This document shows positions 39,501 through 51,733 of a stretch of DNA of 62,779 bases, one piece after another (the stretch's first letter is position 1; the number at the start of each line of letters is the position of its first letter). This DNA comes from an uncultured Comamonadaceae bacterium (GTDB lineage: Bacteria; Pseudomonadota; Gammaproteobacteria; Burkholderiales; Burkholderiaceae): positions 1-62,779 of the forward strand of contig CAMLSD010000013.1 of the NCBI GenBank assembly GCA_946482595.1, in the 5' to 3' direction. A program made the translations under genes and the position numbers. The notes under the pieces are model-generated. The model was given only the letters and a program-made list of their open reading frames with translations. It made no database searches and was not told the origin of the DNA.

Positions 39501-40025
39501 ATGGCGATCTACCAGCTCGACGAGGCGAGCCCCACCGTCCACGACACCGCCTGGGTGGCCGATTCGGCCACCGTGATCGGCCGGGTCGAGCTGGCCGAGG
39601 ACGCCAGCGTGTGGTTCGGCACGGTGATCCGTGGCGACAACGAACCCATCCGCATCGGGCGGCGCAGCAACATCCAGGACAACTCGGTGCTGCACTCCGA
39701 CCTGGGCTCGCCGCTGACCATCGGTGACGACGTGACGGTCGGCCATCAGGTCATGCTGCACGGCTGCACCATCGGCGATGGCTCGCTGATCGGCATCCAG
39801 GCCGTGGTGCTCAATGGGGCACGCATCGGCCGCAACTGCGTCGTCGGGGCCGGGGCACTGGTCACCGAAGGCAAGGAATTCCCCGATGGGTCGATGATCC
39901 TGGGTTCACCGGCCAAGGCCGTCAAACAACTGACCGACGAGCAGATCGCTGCCTTCCGCAAGGGGGCGCTGCACTATGTCGAGAATGCGGCACGTTATCG
40001 CCGCGGCTTGAAGAAGATTGCCTGA
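39501..40025 (+). CDS. Gamma-class carbonic anhydrase family protein
   Basis: A 174-residue left-handed beta-helix protein with hexapeptide repeats. The three zinc or iron ligands of the gamma-CA family are present at H65 (NSVLHSD), H82 and H87 (GHQVMLHGC), and RGDNEPIRIG and the GAGALVTEG turn are typical (YrdA/PaaY type). The acidic 'proton shuttle' loop of Methanosarcina Cam is missing, as in most bacterial members, so real carbonic anhydrase activity is uncertain. AGGAG precedes the ATG. The stop overlaps the hslO start (TGATG at 40023-40027). Confidence 0.9.
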   Translation: MAIYQLDEASPTVHDTAWVADSATVIGRVELAEDASVWFGTVIRGDNEPIRIGRRSNIQDNSVLHSDLGSPLTIGDDVTVGHQVMLHGCTIGDGSLIGIQAVVLNGARIGRNCVVGAGALVTEGKEFPDGSMILGSPAKAVKQLTDEQIAAFRKGALHYVENAARYRRGLKKIA

Positions 40026-40996
40026 TGTCCGAACTCCACAAGTTCATTTTCGAAGGCATGCCGGTGCGCGGCATGCTGGTGCGCCTGACCGATGCCTGGA
40101 CCGACATGCTCAGCCGGCGCGAGCAGGTGGGCGCCTTTGCCCCGCCTGTGCGCGAACTGCTGGGCGAGATGGCCGCAGCCGGTGTGCTGATGCAGTCGAA
40201 CATCAAGTTCGACGGCGCGCTGATCCTGCAGATCCACGGCGACGGCCCGGTGAAGCTCGCGGTGGCCGAGGTGCAGTCCGACCTCGGCGTGCGCGCCACG
40301 GCCAAGGTGGTGGGGGAGGTCGATGATCACGCCCGCCTTGAAGGCCTGGTCAATGTGCATGGCCAGGGGCGTTGCGCGATCACGCTCGATCCCAAGGGCC
40401 GCAAGCCAGGGCAGCAGCCCTACCAGGGGGTGGTGTCGCTGCATGGCGACCGTCGCGAGCCGCTGCAGCGCATCAGCGAGGTGCTGGAGCACTACATGCT
40501 GCAGTCCGAGCAGCTCGACACCCGGCTGATCCTCGCCGCCGACGACAAGGTGGCCGCCGGCCTGCTGATCCAGCGCCTGCCGGTGCAGGGCGAGGGCAAT
40601 CTCGAGGGCCAGGGTCGCAACGAAGACGAGATCGGCCTGAACGAGGACTACAACCGCATCGCGCACCTGGCCAGCACGCTCACCCGCGAGGAACTGCTGA
40701 CGCTGGATGCCAACACCATCCTGCACCGCCTGTTCTGGGAAGAGACCGTGCGCCGCTTCGAGCCGATGACCGGCGAGGACGGGCCGCACTTTGCCTGCAC
40801 CTGTTCGCGCGAGCGGGTGGGGCGCATGCTCAAGGGCCTGGGTCAGGAAGAGGTGGACGGCATCGTCGCCGAGCGCGGCGAGGTCGAGGTCGGCTGTGAC
40901 TTCTGCGGCGCGCAGTACACCTTCGATGCCGTCGACGTGCGGGCGCTGTTTCTGCCGGACCGGGATCACCCGCCGTCGTCTTCGGCGGTGCAGTAG
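40025..40996 (+). CDS. hslO: Hsp33 redox-activated chaperone
   Basis: A 323-residue Hsp33. The C-terminal redox switch has all four zinc cysteines: C258 and C260 (ACTCSRERV) and C291 and C294 (GCDFCGAQY), i.e. CxC and CxxC. The N-terminal domain begins HKFIFEGMPVRGMLVRLTDAW, and FDGALILQIHGDGPVKL is conserved. Under oxidative unfolding stress the zinc is lost, disulphides form and the protein becomes a holdase. Its ATG overlaps the carbonic anhydrase stop, so it is translationally coupled to that gene. Confidence 0.95.
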   Translation: MSELHKFIFEGMPVRGMLVRLTDAWTDMLSRREQVGAFAPPVRELLGEMAAAGVLMQSNIKFDGALILQIHGDGPVKLAVAEVQSDLGVRATAKVVGEVDDHARLEGLVNVHGQGRCAITLDPKGRKPGQQPYQGVVSLHGDRREPLQRISEVLEHYMLQSEQLDTRLILAADDKVAAGLLIQRLPVQGEGNLEGQGRNEDEIGLNEDYNRIAHLASTLTREELLTLDANTILHRLFWEETVRRFEPMTGEDGPHFACTCSRERVGRMLKGLGQEEVDGIVAERGEVEVGCDFCGAQYTFDAVDVRALFLPDRDHPPSSSAVQ

Positions 40997-41027
40997 GCTC
41001 CCCGGGGCGTGGCGCCGGCGGGTGGCC

Positions 41028-41702
41028 TCAGCGGCCGCTGACCAGCCGGGCCAGGCCCAGGCCGAGGTGCTCGCATTCGGGCACCAGGCATTCGCGGCAC
41101 ATCGGCCGCAGGCGCTGGCTGCCCGGATCGGCGGGCTGCTGCGGCACCGGCTCATTGACCAACAGGCCCGCTTGCTGCAACGGACGCACCAGCAGCCGCC
41201 AGCCCGCATCGACACGGGCGGGGCCCAGGCCATACACCACCGAGTAGCCCACGCCGGCCGTCTGCAACTGCTGGCGCAGCAGCGCATCGACGGGGCCTCG
41301 CACATGCGGGCCGTCGCGCTGCAGGCCGTCGGGCAGCCAGGGCATGTCCAGGCCGGTCAGCAGGGTGTGGTCGCACAGGCGGTGGTCCTGCAGCGCGCTG
41401 TCGTACAGGCTGAGGTCGCCGAAGATGTACTCGCTGTAGACGGCTGTCATCAGGGCCGTGGTGTCGGCCAGCACCAGGGCATGCGTGCGGCTGGCGGCCA
41501 GGATGCGGCGGGTCTGCTCGCGGGCGATGTGGGCCTGTTCGGTCACCACGGGGGTGCGCCCGGCCCGGATGCAGAACTCGCGCAAGTACTCGTCGATCAC
41601 CGCAGTGGTGACGCCACAAGCACGGGCGCGTTCGGCCAGCGCCAGCGCCAGGTCCGACTTGCCGGTGCTTTCCGCACCGAGGATGCCGACCACCAGTGCC
41701 AT
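41028..41702 (-). CDS. NadR-like nicotinamide riboside kinase domain protein
   Basis: A 224-residue P-loop protein matching the C-terminal ribosylnicotinamide kinase domain of NadR: Walker A GAESTGKS (9-16), DEYLREFCIRAGRTPVV, ADTTALMTAVYSEYIFGD and YDSALQDHRLCDHTLLTGLD. It lacks the NadR adenylyltransferase and HTH domains. It would phosphorylate nicotinamide riboside to NMN for NAD salvage. The ATG at 41702 is 7 bp after the pnuC stop, pairing the kinase with its likely transporter. The C-terminal part contains CRECLVPECEHLG, three cysteines that might bind a metal. Confidence 0.83.
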   Translation of the reverse strand: MALVVGILGAESTGKSDLALALAERARACGVTTAVIDEYLREFCIRAGRTPVVTEQAHIAREQTRRILAASRTHALVLADTTALMTAVYSEYIFGDLSLYDSALQDHRLCDHTLLTGLDMPWLPDGLQRDGPHVRGPVDALLRQQLQTAGVGYSVVYGLGPARVDAGWRLLVRPLQQAGLLVNEPVPQQPADPGSQRLRPMCRECLVPECEHLGLGLARLVSGR

Positions 41703-41709
41703 CGGCGCC

Positions 41710-42342
41710 TCAGGCTGGGTGCAGGGCGCGTGCATGCCATGCGCGCCAGCCGGCAAACGACATGAACACGAACAGGCTGTAGAGCACAACGGTCAGCCAC
41801 AGGCCCTTGTAGGCGAACAGGCTGACACTCACGATGTTGACAGCCACCCAGGTGGGCCAGTTCTCGACGTACTTGCGCCCGAGCAGGAACTGCCCGACCA
41901 CGCTCAGCGCAGTGGGGAAGGCGTCCCAGTAGGGCACGTCGGTGTCGGTGTGCCGGTCCAGGAAGAGGCCGAGCAGGGGCCAGGCCAGCAGGGCCGCGAT
42001 CAGTGCACCCCAGCGGCCGGTGGCCGGCAGGCGACGCACCCGCAGCGCCTGGCCATCGGCGGTCGTGCCGCGCAGCCATTGCCACCAGCCCCAGGAGGCG
42101 ACGGCGGCAAAGAAGATCTGCAGGCTGGCATCGCCATACAGCCGATGCTGCCAGAAGAGCAGGAAGTAGAGCAGGGAACTGACGATGGCCAGCGGCCAGC
42201 CCCAGGGAATCACGCGGATGTTGCACACTACCATGGCCAGGGCGAGCACGAAGGCCAGCAGTTCCAGCCAGGTGACCGGCGCGCCAAGCGCGGTGAAGGC
42301 CACGGCAAACAGGGGCTGGGCAGCGGTGAGCAGGGTGTCCAT
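41710..42342 (-). CDS. pnuC: PnuC-type nicotinamide riboside transporter
   Basis: A 210-residue membrane protein with about seven helices and the PnuC core: ELLAFVLALAMVVCNIRVIPWGWPLAI, YFLLFWQHRLYGDASLQIFF and WPTWVAVNIVSVSLFAYKGLWLT. PnuC proteins facilitate diffusion of nicotinamide riboside, trapped by phosphorylation; the adjacent kinase supports that substrate over thiamine (PnuT). No riboswitch-like conserved fold was recognised in the 128 bp between this gene and ftsB. Confidence 0.9.
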   Translation of the reverse strand: MDTLLTAAQPLFAVAFTALGAPVTWLELLAFVLALAMVVCNIRVIPWGWPLAIVSSLLYFLLFWQHRLYGDASLQIFFAAVASWGWWQWLRGTTADGQALRVRRLPATGRWGALIAALLAWPLLGLFLDRHTDTDVPYWDAFPTALSVVGQFLLGRKYVENWPTWVAVNIVSVSLFAYKGLWLTVVLYSLFVFMSFAGWRAWHARALHPA

Positions 42343-42470
42343 GGTGCGGCGGGCGGTGGCAGCAGATGCGGCCAGGGTGAAATCACGCCGTGTCGGGCAG
42401 GTGTCCGCCGGGCAGGGCCTACGCCGGTGCGTTGGGGCTGCCGGCCCGGCAGGGAGGGCTCAGGCCCGCA

Positions 42471-42746
42471 TCAGCGCGCAGGGGTGACCTGCACGAAGAT
42501 CTCGTCGGGCTTGATCATGCCCAGTTCGAAGCGAGCCTTTTCCTCGACCATCTCAAGGCCTTCCTTCAGGTCGCGCACCTCGGCGGCCAGTTGCTGGTTG
42601 CGAGCGCGGGCGACCTCGTTGGCCGCCTGCTGCTCGACCAGCTTCGCCTTGAGCTCCATCCCCCGGGCGACACCGTTCTTGCCGAACCACAATTCCACGT
42701 GGACCAGCCCGAGCAGGATCAGCAACCCCAGGGTGATGAATCGCAT
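42471..42746 (-). CDS. ftsB: Cell division protein FtsB
   Basis: A 91-residue bitopic protein: an N-terminal helix (FITLGLLILLGLVHVEL) then a coiled coil (about 28-68), with the FtsB-like GMELKAKLVEQQAANEVARARN and LKEGLEMVEEKARFELGMIKPDEIFVQV. It forms the FtsQLB complex at the divisome. It sits 21 bp after the eno stop on the same strand, the usual arrangement of ftsB in proteobacteria. Confidence 0.93.
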   Translation of the reverse strand: MRFITLGLLILLGLVHVELWFGKNGVARGMELKAKLVEQQAANEVARARNQQLAAEVRDLKEGLEMVEEKARFELGMIKPDEIFVQVTPAR

Positions 42747-42767
42747 GGTGCGCGTTCCGTACCGGTG

Positions 42768-44051
<1,284 letters not shown>

Positions 44052-44130
44052 TCAGGTCTTCCTCTTCTGATAAGCAGGTGTTCGGTGGGTGGGACTTCGA
44101 AAATGCGCCCCGCATTGGAACAGATTCCGG

Positions 44131-44418
44131 TTACGCGCCTTGAACAAGCACCATGCGCATGATCGCGGCGCCCTGACGGGCCGCGCGGGCGCGACCGTAT
44201 TCGGGCGAGTCGTTGAAGGCGCGGGCCCGGTCGATGTCGGGAAACTCCAGGACCACGATGCGCGTGGGGGCCCAGTCGCCTTCCAGCGTCTGCGGGTCGC
44301 CACCGCGCACCAGCACCTTCGCGCCGTGGGCCTGCATGGCGGCGGTGGACCACTGGCGGTACTCGGCGTACTGGGTCTCGTTGGTCACCGTCACGTCGGC
44401 AATGATGTAGGCGCTCAT
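44131..44418 (-). CDS. DUF1330 domain protein
   Basis: A 95-residue ferredoxin-like-fold (dimeric alpha/beta barrel) protein of the DUF1330 family: AYIIADVTVTNETQYAEYRQ, the GAKVLVRGGDPQTLEG stretch and VVLEFPDIDRARAFNDSPEY are characteristic. The function is unknown; relatives share the fold of EthD and antibiotic-biosynthesis monooxygenases. It is inserted between kdsA (6 bp upstream) and eno (79 bp downstream), and in this position is a common companion of the pair in Burkholderiales. Confidence 0.88.
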   Translation of the reverse strand: MSAYIIADVTVTNETQYAEYRQWSTAAMQAHGAKVLVRGGDPQTLEGDWAPTRIVVLEFPDIDRARAFNDSPEYGRARAARQGAAIMRMVLVQGA

Positions 44419-44424
44419 GCGGTG

Positions 44425-45279
44425 TCAGTTGAAGTCGGTTTCGAGAAAGCCGTTGCGCTTGGTGATGCGATCGAGCTCCACCAGCGTGCCGAGCAGGTCC
44501 TTCATGCGCTTGAGCGGCACGGCGTTGGGGCCGTCGCTGAGCGCCTGTGCGGGGTTGGGGTGGGTTTCCATGAACAGGCCCGCCACACCGACCGCCACCG
44601 CCGCGCGCGACAGCACCGGCACGAACTCGCGCTGGCCGCCCGAGCTTGTGCCCTGCCCACCGGGCAGCTGCACCGAGTGGGTGGCGTCGAACACCACCGG
44701 CGCGCCGGTCTCGCGCATGATGGCCAGCGAGCGCATGTCGGAGACGAGGTTGTTGTAGCCGAAGCTCGCGCCCCGTTCGCAGGCCATGAAGCTGTCTTCG
44801 GGCAGGCCTTTTTCGCGCGCTGCGGCGCGGGCCTTGTCGATGACGTTTTTCATGTCGCCCGGCGCCAGGAACTGGCCCTTCTTGATGTTCACCGGCTTGC
44901 CCGACTGCGCCACGGCGCGGATGAAGTCGGTCTGGCGGCACAGGAAGGCGGGCGTCTGGAGTACGTCGACCACCTGGGCCACGGCCGGGATCTCGGCCTC
45001 GCTGTGCACGTCGGTGAGCACCGGCACCTGCAGTTCACGGCGTACCTTGGCCAGGATCTCCAGCCCCCGCTCCATGCCGGGGCCGCGGAAGGACGCGCCG
45101 CTGGAGCGGTTGGCCTTGTCGTAGCTCGACTTGAAGATGAACGGGATGCCGAGCGCCGAGGTGATTTCCTTCAGGGTGCCGGCCGTGTCCATCTGCAGTT
45201 GCTCGGACTCGACCACACAGGGCCCGGAGATGAGGAAGAAGGGCCGATCCAGCCCGACGTCGAATCCGCATAGTTTCAT
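44425..45279 (-). CDS. kdsA: 3-deoxy-8-phosphooctulonate (KDO-8-P) synthase
   Basis: A 284-residue enzyme condensing arabinose-5-phosphate and PEP to KDO-8-phosphate for lipopolysaccharide inner core. Seen are [63 protein letters not shown] and [24 protein letters not shown], all class signatures. In the metal-independent class an Asn replaces a metal-binding Cys; the class was not resolved here. AAGGAA precedes the ATG. It lies 36 bp after pyrG on the same strand. Confidence 0.97.
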   Translation of the reverse strand: MKLCGFDVGLDRPFFLISGPCVVESEQLQMDTAGTLKEITSALGIPFIFKSSYDKANRSSGASFRGPGMERGLEILAKVRRELQVPVLTDVHSEAEIPAVAQVVDVLQTPAFLCRQTDFIRAVAQSGKPVNIKKGQFLAPGDMKNVIDKARAAAREKGLPEDSFMACERGASFGYNNLVSDMRSLAIMRETGAPVVFDATHSVQLPGGQGTSSGGQREFVPVLSRAAVAVGVAGLFMETHPNPAQALSDGPNAVPLKRMKDLLGTLVELDRITKRNGFLETDFN

Positions 45280-45315
45280 GGGCGTGATTCCTTGGGTGTG
45301 CCGTGGCGTGCCGGC

Positions 45316-47037
<1,722 letters not shown>

Positions 47038-47109
47038 TCACGACCGCTGTGGTGGTAAAGCGGCATTTTATGCCAAGCCGGGCGGCCCGGGGGGCGCCAC
47101 CCGGGAGCC

Positions 47110-47934
47110 TCAGGCCGCCTGCCGATGCGCCTCGTGCTGGCCGGTCTCGAAGGTGTGCAGCCAGTGCAGCACCCGCTCGACCGTCGCACGCGGCTGCTCG
47201 AAGGGATAGAGGTGGCTGCCCTCGATCCAGCTCACGCGCCCGCGGGTGAGCTGTTCGGTGGCCCGCATGCCGACCTGCCGCACCTCGACCGAGCGGGTGC
47301 CGCCGATGAAGGCCACCGGGCAGGGCAGGCCCTTGCGGCGCAGCAGCGCCTGCAGATGGTGCGGGATCGAGTTGTAGATGTCGGTCTCGATCTCGCGCCG
47401 GAAGCTCAGCCGGTGGCCGTCGTCTTCCGGCTGGGTGCCGGCGGCGATGTAGTCGCGCAGCACGTCCGGGTCCCAGCGGGCGAAGTTGGGCTTGGCGGCG
47501 AAGTGGGCGAAGGCCTCGTCGGGGCTGGCCCAGGTGGTGCGCCGCTGGCGCGAGATCTTGCCGGGCGACACCTTCTGGATCAGCCCGATCGCCTTGGCCA
47601 GGCGCACGCTGTGGGCCTTGATGCCGTAGATCACCGGCGAATCCAGCAGTACCACGCTGCGCGCGAGGTCCGGGCGGTGGACCGCCGCCAGCAGGCTCAG
47701 GAAGCCGCCCAGCGAGTGCCCGACCAGATGCACCGGGGCTGCGCCCTGGGCCTCGATGAAGTGGATCAGCTGGTCACGCAGGTGCGGCCAGTTGCTGGTG
47801 ACGGGGTAGCGCGGGTCGTGGCCGAACTTGTCGATGGCGTGCACGGTGAGGCCCGCCGCCTCGAACTGGGCGAACAACTTGCGGTAGGTGCCGGCCGGAA
47901 AGCCGTTGGCATGCGAAAAGACGATGGTCGACAC
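47110..47934 (-). CDS. Alpha/beta hydrolase
   Basis: A 274-residue cytosolic alpha/beta hydrolase: SHANGFPAGTYRKLF (oxyanion region), nucleophile S74 in GHSLGG, and a late catalytic His in EGSHLYPFEQP. The family-like PAGTYRK opening resembles bacterial 'alpha/beta hydrolase' proteins without an assigned substrate. No signal peptide is present. The ATG is 4 bp downstream of the Anbu gene's stop, so the two are probably co-transcribed from the mutS side. Confidence 0.85.
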   Translation of the reverse strand: MSTIVFSHANGFPAGTYRKLFAQFEAAGLTVHAIDKFGHDPRYPVTSNWPHLRDQLIHFIEAQGAAPVHLVGHSLGGFLSLLAAVHRPDLARSVVLLDSPVIYGIKAHSVRLAKAIGLIQKVSPGKISRQRRTTWASPDEAFAHFAAKPNFARWDPDVLRDYIAAGTQPEDDGHRLSFRREIETDIYNSIPHHLQALLRRKGLPCPVAFIGGTRSVEVRQVGMRATEQLTRGRVSWIEGSHLYPFEQPRATVERVLHWLHTFETGQHEAHRQAA

Positions 47935-47938
47935 GTTC

Positions 47939-48766
47939 TCAGGCCTCCGGTGCCTGGATCTTGCGGATCGGGTGCATGGCCTCGGGTTGCTGCACCGTGG
48001 GGCTGGCCAGCGAATGTTCGGTGGCGTCGGGCCCCCAGACCGGGTCGGGGATGGACTCGAACACCTCCCGCAGGCGCTGGCCCCAGGTGCTGCGGATCAT
48101 GCGGAAGTAGGTGTTGTTCTCGTCGATGTGGATCACGCGCGAGGCATGCAGCGAGTCGGCTTCGTAGATCAGCATGTCCAGCGGCAGGCCCACCGACAGG
48201 TTGGACTTCAGTGTGGAGTCCATCGACACCAGGGCACATTTGGCCGCCTGGTCCAGCGGCGTGGTGGGCGTCACGACCCGATCGATGATGGGCTTGCCGT
48301 ACTTGGACTCGCCGATCTGGAAGTAGCACACGCCGTCCATGCCGGCTTCGACGAAGTTGCCGGCAGCGTACACGTTGAACAGCCGCATCGGCTCGCCCTT
48401 GATCTGACCGCCGAAGATCAGGTTCACGTTGAACTCGATGCCGAAGTTCTTCAGCGACTCGGCATCGCGCTCGTACACCTTGCGCACGGTGGCGCCGACG
48501 ATGCGCGCGGCATCGAACATGCTGCGGCAGTTCCAGATCGAGATCGCGCCCGCGTCGCTGGGGATGGTCTCGGTGCGCAGCAACTGGCGCACGGCCTGGG
48601 TGATGGCCAGGTTGCCGGCCGACAGCATCACCATCGAGCGGTCGCCCGGCTGCTCGTACACCGTCATCTTGCGGAAGGTGCTGATCTGGTCGAGGCCCGC
48701 GTTGGTGCGCGAGTCCGACAGGAACACGAGGCCGGCATTCAGCCGCATTGCCACGCAGTAGGTCAT
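47939..48766 (-). CDS. Anbu proteasome-like peptidase family protein
   Basis: A 275-residue Ntn-hydrolase of the Anbu ('ancestral beta subunit') group. The start [24 protein letters not shown] puts Thr2 as the predicted N-terminal nucleophile after Met removal; the [11 protein letters not shown] lysine and [13 protein letters not shown] are conserved. Anbu forms open helical or ring assemblies, and its substrates remain unclear. It is usually encoded with a transglutaminase-like protein, an alpha-E protein and a circularly permuted ATP-grasp ligase, none of which is in the window. The ATG overlaps the mutS stop (ATGA). Confidence 0.9.
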   Translation of the reverse strand: MTYCVAMRLNAGLVFLSDSRTNAGLDQISTFRKMTVYEQPGDRSMVMLSAGNLAITQAVRQLLRTETIPSDAGAISIWNCRSMFDAARIVGATVRKVYERDAESLKNFGIEFNVNLIFGGQIKGEPMRLFNVYAAGNFVEAGMDGVCYFQIGESKYGKPIIDRVVTPTTPLDQAAKCALVSMDSTLKSNLSVGLPLDMLIYEADSLHASRVIHIDENNTYFRMIRSTWGQRLREVFESIPDPVWGPDATEHSLASPTVQQPEAMHPIRKIQAPEA

Positions 48767-51357
48767 GAGGGTCTTCCTTGGAGGTCCTTGAGACGGTACA
48801 GGGCGTCCAGCGCTTCACGCGGTGACAGGGTGTCGGGCTGGAGGGCGGCCAGGGCTTCTTCCAGGGCCGAAGCCGAGGCCGGGGCCTCGACCGGCTCGGG
48901 GGCCGCCGAAAAAAGGTCGATCTGGGCTTCGTTGGCGCGCTGCTGGGCTTCCAGCGCCTCCAGTGTGCCTCGCGCCTGGCGCACCAGGCTGGCCGGCATG
49001 CCCGCCAGGCGCGCGACCTGCACGCCGTAGCTGCGGCTGGCCGGGCCCGGCTGGATGTCATGCAGGAACACGATGCTGTCGCCCGATTCGGCCGCCGCCA
49101 CATGCACGTTCACCGCCCGTTCGTGCTTCACCGGGAACTCGGTGAGCTCGAAATAATGCGTCGCGAACAGCGTGAACGAGCGGTTGCGATCATGCAGGTG
49201 GCTCGCGATGGCGCCGGCCAGCGCCAGCCCGTCGAAGGTGGAGGTGCCGCGCCCGATCTCGTCCATCAGCACCAGCGAACGTTCGGTGGCGCCGTGGATG
49301 ATGGCTGCGGCTTCGGTCATCTCCAGCATGAAGGTCGACTGTGCATTGGCCAGGTCGTCGGCCGCGCCGATGCGGGTGTGGATCGCATCGATCGGGCCGA
49401 GCCGGCATTGCGAGGCCGGCACGTACGACCCCATCGCCGCCAGCAGCACGATCAGCGCCACCTGCCGCATGAAGGTCGACTTGCCGCCCATGTTCGGCCC
49501 GGTGATGATCAGCATGCGGCGGTTGGCGTCGAGCCGGCAGTCGTTGGGCATGAAGGGCCCGGTGCCGGTCTCGAGCAGCCGCGCCTCGACCACCGGATGG
49601 CGGCCCTGGGTGATGTCGAGACAGGGTTCGCGCACGAACTGCGGCGCGCACCAGTTCAGCGTGGCCGCCCGCTCGGCCAGCGCCGCCAGCGCATCCAGGC
49701 TGGCCAGGGCGCGTGCCAGCGCGGTGAGGGCGGGCACATGCGCCTGCAGCTGGTCGAGCAGCTGTTCGTACAGCAGCTTCTCGCGCGCCAGGGCCCGCTC
49801 CTGCGCCGACAGCGCCTTGTCCTCGAAGGCCTTCAGCTCGGGCGTGATGTAGCGCTCGGCGTTTTTCAGCGTCTGGCGGCGCTGGTAGTCCAGCGGCACC
49901 TTGTCGACCTGGCCTTGCGTGACCTCGATGTAGAAACCGTGCACCTTGTTGAACTGCACCCGCAGGTTGGCAATGCCGGTGCGTGCGCGTTCACGGGCCT
50001 CCAGGTCGATCAGGAAGGCGTCGCAGTTCTGGCTGATGCCGCGCAGCTCGTCCAGGTCGGCATCGAAACCCGGGGCGATCACGCCGCCGTCACGCAGCAG
50101 CACCGCGGGTTCCTCGGCGATGGCCGCACGCAGCAGGTCGATGACCTCGGCGGACGGGTGCAGCGCCTGTGCACACTGCGCCAGCAGCGCGGGCTGCGCC
50201 GGCGGCAGCGTGTCGGCAATGGCGGGCAGGCCCAGCAGCGTGGCACGCAGGCCGGCCAGTTCACGCGGGCGCACCTGGCGCAGCGCGAGGCGGGCGGTGA
50301 TGCGCTCCACGTCGCTCACATGCCGCAAGGCCTCGCGCAGCGGCTCGAAACCGTGGTCGAGCAAGGCAGCGATGACTTCGTGGCGGCGCGTGGCCTCGGT
50401 GCGCTCGCGCAGCGGGTGCGTGAGCCAGCGGCGCAGCGCGCGGCTGCCCATGCCGGTGCGGCAACTGTCGATCACCGACAGCAACGTGGGGCTGTCCTCG
50501 CCACGCAGCGTCTGGGTCAGTTCCAGATTGCGGTGGGTGGCCGGCGGCAGTTCGAGCAGGTCGCTGGCGCGCTCGACGCTCAGGTGACTCACATGGGCCA
50601 GTGCCTGACCCTGGGTGTGCTCGGCATAGCTCAGCAGGGCGGCCGCAGCGGCCTGGGCGACCGGCAGGTCCTGGGCGTTGTAGCCGGCCAGGCTGGCCAC
50701 GCGCAACTGCTCGCACAGCTTGCGCAGGCCCAGCGCCGTGTCGAACTGCCAGGCGGGGCGCCGGGTCAGCGGCGCCCGCGACTGCAGCACCGCGGCCGGC
50801 CATTCGTCGCGCACGTCGCCGCCGATCAGCAGTTCGGCCGGGTTCAGCCGCGCCAGCCAGGTGGCCAGCTCGCCACTGGCGCATTCGCTCAGGCCGAGCT
50901 GCCCGTTGGTCAGGCCCAGCCAGGCCAGGCCAAAGCTGGCGCCCTGCCGGTGCAAGGCCACGAGCAGGGTGTCGCGCTTGTCGGCCAGCAGTTCGCTGTC
51001 CGTCACGGTGCCCGGGGTCACCACCCGCACCACCTTGCGCTCCACTGGCCCCTTGGCCGTGGCCACGTCGCCCACCTGCTCGGCAATGGCCACCGGCTCG
51101 CCCAGGCGGATCAGCTTGGCCAGATAGGACTCGACGGAATGAACCGGCACCCCGGCCATCACCACCGGCTGCCCGGCGGTCTGGCCGCGGGTGGTCAGCG
51201 TGATGTCGAGCAGCCGGTTGGCCTTGATCGCGTCATCGAAGAACAACTCGTAGAAGTCGCCCATCCGGTAGAACAGCAGCGTGTCGGGGAAGTCGGCCTT
51301 CAACCCGAAGTACTGCGCCATCATGGGCGTGTGGGAAGGTGTGGCGGAAAGGCTCAT
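48763..51357 (-). CDS. mutS: DNA mismatch repair protein MutS
   Basis: An 864-residue MutS. The mismatch-binding Phe-x-Glu wedge is in GDFYELF (F35, E37). The middle lever/clamp region is followed by the ATPase with Walker [10 protein letters not shown] (about 617-625), then [11 protein letters not shown], Walker [27 protein letters not shown] and a C-terminal tail with the dimerisation helix. It recognises mismatches and recruits MutL. The ATG at 51357 follows the family start [24 protein letters not shown] (51385-51380, minus) is a candidate -10. One of the two direct repeats flanking the AbiE module sits 74 bp upstream. Confidence 0.98.
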   Translation of the reverse strand: MSLSATPSHTPMMAQYFGLKADFPDTLLFYRMGDFYELFFDDAIKANRLLDITLTTRGQTAGQPVVMAGVPVHSVESYLAKLIRLGEPVAIAEQVGDVATAKGPVERKVVRVVTPGTVTDSELLADKRDTLLVALHRQGASFGLAWLGLTNGQLGLSECASGELATWLARLNPAELLIGGDVRDEWPAAVLQSRAPLTRRPAWQFDTALGLRKLCEQLRVASLAGYNAQDLPVAQAAAAALLSYAEHTQGQALAHVSHLSVERASDLLELPPATHRNLELTQTLRGEDSPTLLSVIDSCRTGMGSRALRRWLTHPLRERTEATRRHEVIAALLDHGFEPLREALRHVSDVERITARLALRQVRPRELAGLRATLLGLPAIADTLPPAQPALLAQCAQALHPSAEVIDLLRAAIAEEPAVLLRDGGVIAPGFDADLDELRGISQNCDAFLIDLEARERARTGIANLRVQFNKVHGFYIEVTQGQVDKVPLDYQRRQTLKNAERYITPELKAFEDKALSAQERALAREKLLYEQLLDQLQAHVPALTALARALASLDALAALAERAATLNWCAPQFVREPCLDITQGRHPVVEARLLETGTGPFMPNDCRLDANRRMLIITGPNMGGKSTFMRQVALIVLLAAMGSYVPASQCRLGPIDAIHTRIGAADDLANAQSTFMLEMTEAAAIIHGATERSLVLMDEIGRGTSTFDGLALAGAIASHLHDRNRSFTLFATHYFELTEFPVKHERAVNVHVAAAESGDSIVFLHDIQPGPASRSYGVQVARLAGMPASLVRQARGTLEALEAQQRANEAQIDLFSAAPEPVEAPASASALEEALAALQPDTLSPREALDALYRLKDLQGRPS

Positions 51358-51430
51358 GCGGGTCCGTAGCGTTGCCGCAATTATCCCGGTTCCCGCGGGG
51401 TGGCCCGCTGTGGCCGCCGGCGTGGGCTCG

Positions 51431-51483
51431 CCTGCGCGATCGTGTGCCGTTGCCGACAACCACGCGATCGGGGGCCCCAAGTT
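51431..51483 (+). repeat. Direct repeat, left copy (flanks the AbiE module), hairpin-forming
   Basis: 53 bp that recur at 53521-53571 in the same orientation with one substitution and a 2-nt indel. Within it, CGATCG at 51437-51442 and 51465-51470, plus GTTG and CAAC around a CCGA tetraloop, form an imperfect hairpin of about 14 bp. The end GGGGGCCCCAAGTT is identical in both copies. Confidence 0.85.
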
Positions 51484-51649
51484 TCAAAAGGCGGTTGCAG
51501 GGGTGTGCCGCTACTGCACCTCAGGCTTCCAATGGACGATGCACATTCAGGGCGTGTCAGATGGGGGAATCCGATGTCGGCCAGGTGGACTGGAGCGGCG
51601 ACATCGCACGTTCATCGGCGAAGGAATTGAAGTTTGAAGTGTTTTGACT
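51484..51649. other. Non-coding stretch between the mutS-side repeat and the abiE promoter
   Basis: Together with the repeat and operator this makes up the 366-bp gap between the mutS and abiEi starts. No open frame with family resemblance, tRNA or terminator was recognised. The base composition is slightly lower in GC than the flanks (for example around 51615-51650). Confidence 0.5.
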
Positions 51650-51670
51650 GATCGTAGTCAGGCTACGATC
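51650..51670. promoter_or_regulatory. AbiE operator-like inverted repeat 1 (upstream)
   Basis: The perfect 8-bp arms GATCGTAG (51650-51657) and CTACGATC (51663-51670) are separated by 5 bp. They overlap a possible promoter: TTTTGA (51642-51647), 16 bp, TACGAT (51664-51669). The same core recurs at 51717-51733. AbiEi antitoxins are known to bind paired inverted repeats and repress their own operon. Confidence 0.6.
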
Positions 51671-51716
51671 CATCAAGCCGTTCGAAGTTGACGATCTCTT
51701 GGAGAAGGTGTTTGAA

Positions 51717-51733
51717 TCGTAGTATGGCTACGA
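51717..51733. promoter_or_regulatory. AbiE operator-like inverted repeat 2 (over the start codon)
   Basis: Arms TCGTAG and CTACGA with a 5-bp spacer (TATGG), the same core and spacing as the upstream repeat; the centres are 65 bp apart. The abiEi ATG (51724) lies in the spacer, so repressor bound here would cover the translation start region of the DNA. Confidence 0.55.

Noticed and set aside
42343..42470. A possible riboswitch upstream of pnuC
   Set aside because: No conserved fold or known NAD-related riboswitch consensus could be recognised in the 128 bp.
51340..51480. An N-terminal extension of MutS beginning MGPPIAWL
   Set aside because: These residues come from the direct repeat (the same MGPPIAWL appears antisense at the other copy). 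The ATG at 51357 gives the normal MutS start.
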